Both the position numbers and the translations under genes were made by a program. The notes beneath the pieces are model-generated. The model had not been told where the DNA came from. It was given only the letters and a program-made list of their open reading frames with translations, and searched no databases. DNA of 64,000 bases, from NCBI GenBank assembly GCA_016716525.1, contig JADJWE010000001.1, positions 372,001 to 436,000 of the forward strand. Direction: 5' to 3'. How positions within the stretch are numbered: position 1 is the first letter of the stretch; each line of letters opens with the position of its first letter. Positions 58,236 through 64,000 of this stretch are shown piece after piece. Source of the DNA: Candidatus Flexicrinis affinis. Its GTDB lineage: Bacteria; Chloroflexota; Anaerolineae; Aggregatilineales; Phototrophicaceae.

Positions 58236-59069
58236 TTACTCCGAGAGATGCACGGCGGCCTGCTCGGGCGTCGCGCCGTCGTGGACGACCGCCATGAGGG
58301 CACGCGTCATCGCGGCGGGTCTATGGTGCTGAATCACGTTGCGGCCGTACACGATACCTGCAGCGCCTTGCTGCATGAGCTGATACGTGCGGGCGAGGAT
58401 TTCCGTATCGCTGACGCGTCCTCCACCGCGGACGAGCATGGGCCGCCCTCCGGCGATTTCGACAACGCGATGATACTCGCTTACATCGTCGCACGGATCG
58501 GCTTTGATGATATCCGCGCCCAGTTCTACCGCTTGACGCACCAGCGGCAGGATCTTGTCGATTTCGCCATCGACCATGTATCCGCCAGCGCTGGCGTTGT
58601 CCTTCATCACCAACGGCTCGACCATCAGCGGCATGCCGTAACGCTCGCACTCCGGCTTCAGCGTGCAGATGTTGGCGATGCACGCCTCCATAACTTCCGG
58701 TTGATCGGGCAGGTTGAACAGGTTGACCACCACGCAGGCGGCATCAAGCCTGAGCGCCTGCTCAACCGGCGCGGAGATCATGCGACTGAACAACGTGCGC
58801 GGAAGCGACTTGCCGTACACGTTAGCGACATCGGTGCGCAGCACAAGTGCCGGTTTGCGAGGGCCGGGGATGTGCTGCAGCTTGGTTGCTTGACCCACCG
58901 TGAGCTGGATCGCATCGGGCATTGCGTCGACAAGAACGCGCACGACCCGATCCATGTCCTCGATGTCGTTCAGGAAGCCGCGTTCACCGAAGAAGCCGTG
59001 ATCGACAGCGACGTCGAAGCACTTGCCGTCCGCGGCGAACAAGCGGTTGAAACGCGGGGCAATCGTCAT
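58236..59069 (-). CDS. Class I aldolase, DeoC/FbaB/LsrF superfamily
   Basis: A 277-residue TIM-barrel aldolase. The start FDVAVDHGFFGERG matches the phosphate-facing loop of this superfamily; the Schiff-base lysine is probably in GADIIKADPCDD, and the phosphate-binding glycine loop is LVRGGGRVSD, followed by GAAGIVYGRNVIQH. Relatives include class I fructose-bisphosphate aldolase, tagatose-bisphosphate (LacD), sulfofructose-phosphate (YihT) and LsrF-type enzymes. With two PfkB kinases and an isomerase in the operon it probably cleaves a phosphorylated ketose to a triose phosphate and a second fragment. Exact substrate open. Confidence 0.82.
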   Translation of the reverse strand: MTIAPRFNRLFAADGKCFDVAVDHGFFGERGFLNDIEDMDRVVRVLVDAMPDAIQLTVGQATKLQHIPGPRKPALVLRTDVANVYGKSLPRTLFSRMISAPVEQALRLDAACVVVNLFNLPDQPEVMEACIANICTLKPECERYGMPLMVEPLVMKDNASAGGYMVDGEIDKILPLVRQAVELGADIIKADPCDDVSEYHRVVEIAGGRPMLVRGGGRVSDTEILARTYQLMQQGAAGIVYGRNVIQHHRPAAMTRALMAVVHDGATPEQAAVHLSE

Positions 59070-59072
59070 TGC

Positions 59073-60167
59073 TTATGCAGTCTCCACAGGTGGATAGTCG
59101 CCGAGATAGCACGATGGGGTTGGCGAGCCGTTCGCGCGGTCTTTTTCCACTGCCGCGAGCGCAATGCCGACGGCGCGTTCGTCGGGCAGCACGCGCAAGC
59201 TCACGCTGACCTCGCGCGCCTCGCCCGGCGCGATCGTCTGCAAGCGGCCCGCATCTCGTGCCGCATTTTGGCCTTCGGGAATACAATTGCCGGGTTCGAT
59301 CCCACACACGTACTGCCCGTAACCCGTGTTCTTCCACTGCGTCAGATAGGGCAGCGCGTCGTGTCGATAGCGCACATGCAGCCCGAAGTCACGATTGTGG
59401 ACGACGACGTTGGCGATTCGCAACTTGTCGTCGGAGCGTACTGCGTGAAAGAACACCTGCTCGCGATAGCCGTGTGATGGCGCGTCGTAGGTATCCCACG
59501 CGGTCGCTCCGGCACGGGCATCGGCATCACGTGGATGGACAAGGCTTGCCGACGCCCATCGGGTTCCCGGACGTATCAGCGGAAAGCCGACGTTGATGTG
59601 GTAGAGCACCATCAGCGGGGCCGGGAGGTCGCCGATGTTGGTGATCTCGTCAGCCACGTGGATTTCCGGATAGCCCGCGGCGGATGTCACGCGGCGGTTG
59701 ACGCGGAGGTGATACTGAAACAGCCGCGATTCGTAGACCGTCGCGCTGACCACGATGCGGCCATCCCGTTCAACGCGGACGTCCTGCGCGGACAGGCGCG
59801 TGTAGCTGCCGTGCAACCCGCGCTGTTCGCCAGTGTGTGTGTCGACCTCGGGTGGGCCGGCGTGGGTCAATCCACAGGTGGTCAGCAGGCCGCCGTTGAA
59901 CTGTCGCAGCCAATCCGCGCCCCAGTCCGGTGGATGCGGAGAACCGGGCGCGATCCACGTTAAGGGTGTTCCGTTGAAGTGCGCGGCCCAGACATCCAAG
60001 CCGCGGTCGGGCAGCAGCGTGTAGGTCAGGCCGCTGCCGTTGTAGACATCGACAACGCGCATGCCGTTGGGCAAGGTGGCTTGCCGCGCATCCATGAACT
60101 GCCGGTTATCCAACGCATACGCCTGCCGTTCGGCATCGTTCAGCAGCCACGCCGGTTCAATTGACAC
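59073..60167 (-). CDS. DUF4432 aldose-1-epimerase-like protein
   Basis: A 364-residue beta-sandwich protein of the galactose-mutarotase superfamily, DUF4432 branch. Visible marks are LLPDRGLDVWAAHFNGTPLTW, GGLLTTCGLTHAGPP, GLHGSYTRLSA (conserved His), and WKNTGYGQYVCGIEPGNCIPEG. Such proteins bind sugars and may act as mutarotases or lyases. The GTG at 60167 is the start because GGAGGGG lies 4 nt upstream; this overlaps the end of the PfkB gene by 11 nt, indicating translational coupling. In the operon it may speed anomer conversion of the incoming sugar. Confidence 0.82.
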   Translation of the reverse strand: MSIEPAWLLNDAERQAYALDNRQFMDARQATLPNGMRVVDVYNGSGLTYTLLPDRGLDVWAAHFNGTPLTWIAPGSPHPPDWGADWLRQFNGGLLTTCGLTHAGPPEVDTHTGEQRGLHGSYTRLSAQDVRVERDGRIVVSATVYESRLFQYHLRVNRRVTSAAGYPEIHVADEITNIGDLPAPLMVLYHINVGFPLIRPGTRWASASLVHPRDADARAGATAWDTYDAPSHGYREQVFFHAVRSDDKLRIANVVVHNRDFGLHVRYRHDALPYLTQWKNTGYGQYVCGIEPGNCIPEGQNAARDAGRLQTIAPGEAREVSVSLRVLPDERAVGIALAAVEKDRANGSPTPSCYLGDYPPVETA

Positions 60168-61104
60168 GCTGCCCCTCCATGAAGATGCGCACAGTCTCCA
60201 GCGGCATTGCACCGGTCATTGGGCCTTGCTGCGTGACTGCCAGCGCCCCGCACGCGTTTGCAAAGCGCGCGGCCTGAGTTGGCGGCATACCGCGCATCCA
60301 CCGGACAAGGAACCCCGCGCTGAAGCAGTCACCCGCCCCTGCTGCGTCGGTTTCGGTGACGCGGAAGCCGGGGACGCCGTCGTGGCCGTCGGCCGTGATG
60401 ACCGACGAGCCGCGCTGCGCGCGCGTTACCAACCCGATACGACCGGGACGCTGTTCGGCCCAATCCAGCAGCCAATCGCTGGCGCTGTCGGCCCCGGTAA
60501 GCCGGCGGAAGTCGGTGCTGGTTGTACGGATGACGTCGGCTGTCTCGACAAACGGGGTGAGCATGCGATAGGCGTGAGCCGCGGCTGGTCCGGCGCCGAC
60601 GACGAGATCAAGGCTGCGGCGGGCGCCCGCAAATCCGGCGTGTTCCCACGCGGTGTAGCCAGCCGCCAAGACGTTGTTGTTGAGCATGAGCGCACTGGCA
60701 GAGATGTGCAGGCAGCCGAGATCGTCCAGTAGGTCGAGGTTCAAGCGTGCCGGCAGTAGTTGGCCCGCCGCAGACTGTCGAACATAGGGCGCCGTCTCGG
60801 TGAGGTCAGGGTCGGACGTGTTGAAGACGACCGCGGTCGGGAAGTCATCGAGGACAACCAGCCCGCGCGTGTCGACGCCGTCGTACTCAAGCTGGTCACG
60901 GATGCTGTCACCGAACGGGTCGCTGCCGATCGCTGCAATGATGCCGGCACGAGCGCCCAGGCGCGCGGCTTGCACGGCTGTGATGCATGGGCCGCCGCTG
61001 GGATACGGGCCGCTGAACGTGCCCGGTTTGCTCAACGGGCGATCGATCTCGGTACGCGTGATCTCGACGTACGCCTCCCCCAAGCACAGTAGGTCAAGCG
61101 GCAT
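60157..61104 (-). CDS. PfkB-family sugar kinase, operon-leading
   Basis: A 315-residue ribokinase-type kinase. GG motif in YPSGGPCITAVQAARLGA and the catalytic signature TDAAGAGDCFSAGF (anion hole and base Asp). It is only distantly similar to the other PfkB protein at 55386-56501, so the two probably act on different substrates or positions, such as a 1- and a 6-kinase. First gene of the five- to six-gene run down to 55386; a gap of 147 nt separates it from the CobW gene and could hold a promoter. KDG kinase or fructokinase activity is possible. Confidence 0.87.
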   Translation of the reverse strand: MPLDLLCLGEAYVEITRTEIDRPLSKPGTFSGPYPSGGPCITAVQAARLGARAGIIAAIGSDPFGDSIRDQLEYDGVDTRGLVVLDDFPTAVVFNTSDPDLTETAPYVRQSAAGQLLPARLNLDLLDDLGCLHISASALMLNNNVLAAGYTAWEHAGFAGARRSLDLVVGAGPAAAHAYRMLTPFVETADVIRTTSTDFRRLTGADSASDWLLDWAEQRPGRIGLVTRAQRGSSVITADGHDGVPGFRVTETDAAGAGDCFSAGFLVRWMRGMPPTQAARFANACGALAVTQQGPMTGAMPLETVRIFMEGQRVN

Positions 61105-61251
61105 GAATTCAACAGCCTTTCACCATCGTTCGGGCCGATCGAGATAACCGGCACAGCACGTGCGGGTCGACACCCCGCGCAAGTTTCCAGATAACATTAC
61201 CGTTACGATGATACCCGACCCTGCCCGATGAGTCCGTAAATGTGTCGGCCT

Positions 61252-62316
61252 TCAGGCCGGCTTGTCGCTCGGACGCAGTTTGCGCAGCCACTCCAGCGCA
61301 GCGTTAGTCAGCCGTTCGATTTCACTGCGCGGCGCGTTCTCCGCGAGACAGCCTTCTAGCCGCGACTGCAGGGCCGCGGCGTCGAGGTTGCCCGCCGACG
61401 CAATGAACACCAGCTCGTTGTGCGGCGGCAGTCCGCCCCAAGTGCCGCGCTCGCCCAGCGATACACGCCGCCCCACGACTTGCAGGATGGCTGGTGCGTC
61501 GGGCTTGTCGGCGAGGTACAGCGTGCCTTTCACGCGGTAGATCGCAGGGGGGAGTTGTTCGATCGCCCGCTGCAGCGCCTTGAGCGAAACCGGCCGATCG
61601 TCCTGCCATGTCCATGTGCTGAACACCGTCGTGTGGTCCGTGTGGTGATGGTCGGGTTGGTGCCCCGCCTCGTGTACGTGGATTTCGCTGGCCTCGCGCA
61701 TCGCAAGCCGGGCTGCGTCAAACATGCCGACGTTGAGGATGAGGGGCAGCGGCACGTCGCAATGCGACGTCTCGATGACGCGCGAGTTGGGGATGACCCG
61801 GTTGATGTACTGCCGGGCGCGTTGGAGCGTGTCCGCGTCTGCCAGATCGGCCTTGTTCAAGATGACGATATCCGCCATGCCGACCTGATTCATCGCCAGC
61901 ACGGCGTTCTCGCGCTGGAGAGACTCGATCTGCTCGGCGTCGATCACCGTGAGGATGCTGTCGATGGTGACGGCATTGACGGCACGCAGCGTCAGCGCGA
62001 CTTCCAGCGGATCGCTAACGCCGGACGTCTCGATGATGATGTACTCCGGCGATTCCGGACGGCCGAGCGCGTCGCGTACAGCTTTGACAAGGTCGTCACG
62101 GATGGTGCAGCAGATGCACCCGTTCGAAAGGCTGTAAGTCTCGCCTTCTACATTGACCACCAACTGCGAGTCGATGTTGACTGCGCCGAAGTCGTTGACG
62201 AGTACGGCGATCCGCAAGCCGTGGTCTGCGCTCAAAATGCGATTGAGCAGGGTGGTCTTGCCGGCGCCCAGAAAGCCGGTGATGATTGTGAGTGGAGTTG
62301 GGTTGTTGACGTCCAT
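61252..62316 (-). CDS. CobW/COG0523 GTPase, putative metal chaperone
   Basis: A 354-residue G3E-family GTPase. P-loop TGFLGAGKTTLLN, the CxCC metal site in GCICCTIRDDL, Walker B region IIETSGVSDP, and the NKxD motif ILNKADLAD. A His-rich loop (HEAGHQPDHHHTDH) lies before the C-terminal CobW domain, as in zinc- or metal-trafficking members. These proteins deliver metal to client enzymes. A likely client here is a metal-dependent sugar enzyme such as the lyxose-isomerase cupin, an inference from operon context. It follows the SIS gene by 13 nt. Weak hairpin (CGGCC TGAA GGCCG) overlaps its end. Confidence 0.9.
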   Translation of the reverse strand: MDVNNPTPLTIITGFLGAGKTTLLNRILSADHGLRIAVLVNDFGAVNIDSQLVVNVEGETYSLSNGCICCTIRDDLVKAVRDALGRPESPEYIIIETSGVSDPLEVALTLRAVNAVTIDSILTVIDAEQIESLQRENAVLAMNQVGMADIVILNKADLADADTLQRARQYINRVIPNSRVIETSHCDVPLPLILNVGMFDAARLAMREASEIHVHEAGHQPDHHHTDHTTVFSTWTWQDDRPVSLKALQRAIEQLPPAIYRVKGTLYLADKPDAPAILQVVGRRVSLGERGTWGGLPPHNELVFIASAGNLDAAALQSRLEGCLAENAPRSEIERLTNAALEWLRKLRPSDKPA

Positions 62317-62329
62317 ATCCGTTCCGCCG

Positions 62330-63364
62330 TCAGCGGGTGACTGTGACTTTGGTCAGGCCGCGGGGCTGATCGACCGAGTGGCCCTTTGCGTGCGCCAACC
62401 TCAGCGCGAAGACCTGCCCGGGGATGACGCTGACGATCGGTGTCAGCCACTCGGGAATGCGCTGAGGAATGGGCATGCGCACTTCCGCCTTGGCCAAGGC
62501 GTCCTCCGAATCGGAGATGACAAGGCGGCGGGCCTGTCGTTCGCCCAGCTTGTCAAGCAGATCGAGCATCGCGGGCAGAGTCGCCCCGCTCGGTGCGACC
62601 GCAATTGCCGGAAATGCCGGTTGGATAATGGCGATCGGGCCGTGACGGAAATCCGCTTCGCTGTATCCGCTGCCAGTGACGTAGCACAGCTCCTGCACCT
62701 TGAGCGTAATCTCGAACGCCGTGGCGTAGTTGTAGCCACGGCCGATGACGGCGAAATTCGGCATGTAGGTAAACGGCGCGGCATCGATTCCCGCCGAAAG
62801 GCCCAACGTCTGCGCCGCCCACGACGGAACCTGTGCAATCGCGGTATGGTCGTTTGCATCGCCGGTGAATGCTGCCGCAAGCATGGCGACCGCCGTCAGT
62901 TCGGCGGTGTAGGTCTTGGTCGCCGCGACGCTCTTTTCGATGCCCGCGCTCAAGTCGATGTGATGATCGGAGACCTGCGCAAGCGGCGATGATGCATCGT
63001 TGGTGAGGCTCAGGGTCAGCGCGCCTTGCGAACGGGCGTGTTCGACCACGCTTCGAATGTCGACCGACGCTCCGCTTTGGCTGATACCGACGACCAGCGC
63101 ACGCCGGAAGTTGATGGATGCGTGATATAGTGAGTTGACCGATGGCGTCGCCAGCCCGACGTATAGCCCGCACTTGATGCCCCACACGTACTGCGCGTAA
63201 CGCGCTGCATTGTCGGAGGTGCCGCGCGCGGCGATCACGACATAGTCTGGCGCAAAGGCACGGATCGCCTCTGCCGCCGCGGTAACCGCGGCCTGCTGCG
63301 ACTCGATCAGGCGCGCAAGGCTGGAAGGTTGTTCGTGGATTTCAAGTTCGAGGGTCGTGGTCAC
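62330..63364 (-). CDS. SIS-domain sugar-phosphate protein (GlmS/AgaS-like, no glutaminase)
   Basis: A 344-residue protein with two SIS domains and no N-terminal glutaminase domain. Segments include PDYVVIAARGTSDNAARYAQY, VVGISQSGASVDI (the classical SIS phosphate-binding SxS loop), EKSVAATKTYTAEL, and the second domain VIGRGYNYATAFEITLKVQE with SEADFRHGPIAI. Such proteins isomerise or deaminate amino-sugar phosphates, for example AgaS- or FrlB-like enzymes. With CobW it makes a two-gene unit heading the sugar region. Not enough is visible to name a substrate. Confidence 0.87.
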   Translation of the reverse strand: MTTTLELEIHEQPSSLARLIESQQAAVTAAAEAIRAFAPDYVVIAARGTSDNAARYAQYVWGIKCGLYVGLATPSVNSLYHASINFRRALVVGISQSGASVDIRSVVEHARSQGALTLSLTNDASSPLAQVSDHHIDLSAGIEKSVAATKTYTAELTAVAMLAAAFTGDANDHTAIAQVPSWAAQTLGLSAGIDAAPFTYMPNFAVIGRGYNYATAFEITLKVQELCYVTGSGYSEADFRHGPIAIIQPAFPAIAVAPSGATLPAMLDLLDKLGERQARRLVISDSEDALAKAEVRMPIPQRIPEWLTPIVSVIPGQVFALRLAHAKGHSVDQPRGLTKVTVTR

Positions 63365-63505
63365 GCCGCTGCTCCGCTGTTGCCGAGGTTATTCGATGAC
63401 GACGATGATCTTGCGCACCCATCGTCATCGGTCATGGCTTAATGCTATCACAGTGGGCCGCGGGCGCGTCAGCGTGGGTACGCACTTGAGGTGTTGAACC
63501 GGGTG

Positions 63506-64000
63506 CTAGGCAAGCGCACTTACCAGCGCGACCACGAACACAATTCCCAGCACGCCAAGCAGAACGAACCCAGCGACTGGCCCGATCATCTCAGCGGTCG
63601 TGAATTTCACACCTGCCGCGCGCTGAAACAGCGTTGCCAGCGTGATAAGTGGCACGAGCAGTACGATGAGCACAAGAAGCGGGAAGGCGATCACGATGCC
63701 AAGCGGGTCGCTTTGCAGGAGTAACAGCCCAGCGATAATGGTGGATGGTGTGATTACTGCCAGATCGAGCGCGTAGGTCACCGGGGTTGTGTACGTGTCC
63801 AGCCGATCTGGCAGCGCGTTCTTGCTCAGCGCCGCCACCAATGGCGCGCCCCACACAATCAACGTGATAAGCCCGCTCGCAATTAGGAAAACCGCTAATG
63901 GCTGGATCGGTGCGCCGCTGTTGAAGATGGCGCCCAACGCGGCGCGATCGACTGACACGAATGATGCGACGAATAGAAACAGGCTCAAGGATGTCAACGC
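63506..64000 (-). CDS. Multi-pass membrane protein, 5' end outside the window
   Basis: At least 163 residues, almost all hydrophobic, with four to five membrane helices (AVFLIASGLITLIVWGAPLV, STIIAGLLLL, VIAFPLLVLIVLLVPLITL, VAGFVLLGVLGIVFVVALV). The frame is open to the right edge and has only a TTG near it, so the gene very likely begins beyond 64000. The pattern resembles Yip1-like or small permease-type proteins, but no motif decides it. The gap 63365-63505 to the SIS gene holds no feature I can name. Confidence 0.6.
   Translation of the reverse strand, partial: ALTSLSLFLFVASFVSVDRAALGAIFNSGAPIQPLAVFLIASGLITLIVWGAPLVAALSKNALPDRLDTYTTPVTYALDLAVITPSTIIAGLLLLQSDPLGIVIAFPLLVLIVLLVPLITLATLFQRAAGVKFTTAEMIGPVAGFVLLGVLGIVFVVALVSALA

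Overview
The window is high-GC, gene-dense chromosomal DNA. Its features fit a member of the phylum Chloroflexota, probably Anaerolineae-like: many membrane proteins pairing FHA, PknB-type kinase and PP2C domains, a very long Thr/Pro-rich surface stalk, TPR plus transmembrane proteins, DUF4157 and DUF4432 families, and a cell plan that uses WXG100/EccC secretion. This assignment is an inference; the window holds no rRNA or other decisive marker except ribosomal protein S20. No tRNA, rRNA, CRISPR array, insertion sequence, integrase or phage head gene was seen.

Layout. (1) 1-10139, housekeeping and mixed metabolism: a truncated secreted protein, a carboxylesterase, a PspA-type membrane-stress pair, an amylosucrase followed by a cysteine desulfurase-like PLP enzyme, a short-chain dehydrogenase with an M20 peptidase, a winged-helix regulator with a degenerate receiver, rpsT, and a TPR/membrane protein. 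(2) 10230-18416, minus strand: a compact type VII-like secretion operon with an FHA protein, a Ser/Thr kinase, two WXG100-type proteins, an EccC-type triple-ATPase, a TPR/membrane protein and a CHAP cell-wall hydrolase that carries its own WXG-like helical head. (3) 18526-23023, plus strand, divergent from (2): a PP2C phosphatase, a secreted VWA-membrane-FHA protein, and a protein with a possible FHA-like half and a ubiquitin-like C-terminus. (4) 23193-39961, plus strand: a contractile injection system of the extracellular (phage-tail-like) type: AAA+ ATPase, cap, sheath, two tube proteins, small assembly proteins, a 1352-residue Pro/Ala-rich repeat protein, LysM tube protein, VgrG-like spike, gp25, a frameshifted J-like baseplate gene, a baseplate/tail protein fused to an FHA domain, and a DUF4157 eCIS-core protein. 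(5) 39987-52557, plus strand, continuing the same gene string: a 2189-residue kinase/FHA/pseudokinase/FHA membrane protein with an external glycosidase-like domain, a second VWA-membrane-FHA protein and a 1290-residue PP2C with a giant external stalk, closed by a strong terminator at 52576-52603. (6) 52627-63364, minus strand: a sugar-utilisation region (beta-glucosidase, LacI regulator with a perfect operator, two PfkB kinases, D-lyxose-isomerase-like cupin, oxidoreductase, class I aldolase, DUF4432 epimerase-like protein, CobW GTPase, SIS protein), then a truncated membrane protein.

How it may work together. Regions 2-5 place two protein-export or injection machines side by side, each with its own kinase, FHA readers and PP2C phosphatase. 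The FHA domain fused directly to a baseplate protein, next to a transmembrane Thr kinase and a transmembrane PP2C, resembles the logic of the threonine-phosphorylation switch of type VI secretion (PpkA/PppA/Fha1) but on an eCIS chassis, in what is probably a single-membrane cell. I consider this the most interesting candidate system here. Region 6 appears to be a LacI-controlled pathway (isomerise, phosphorylate, cleave) for a sugar I cannot identify.
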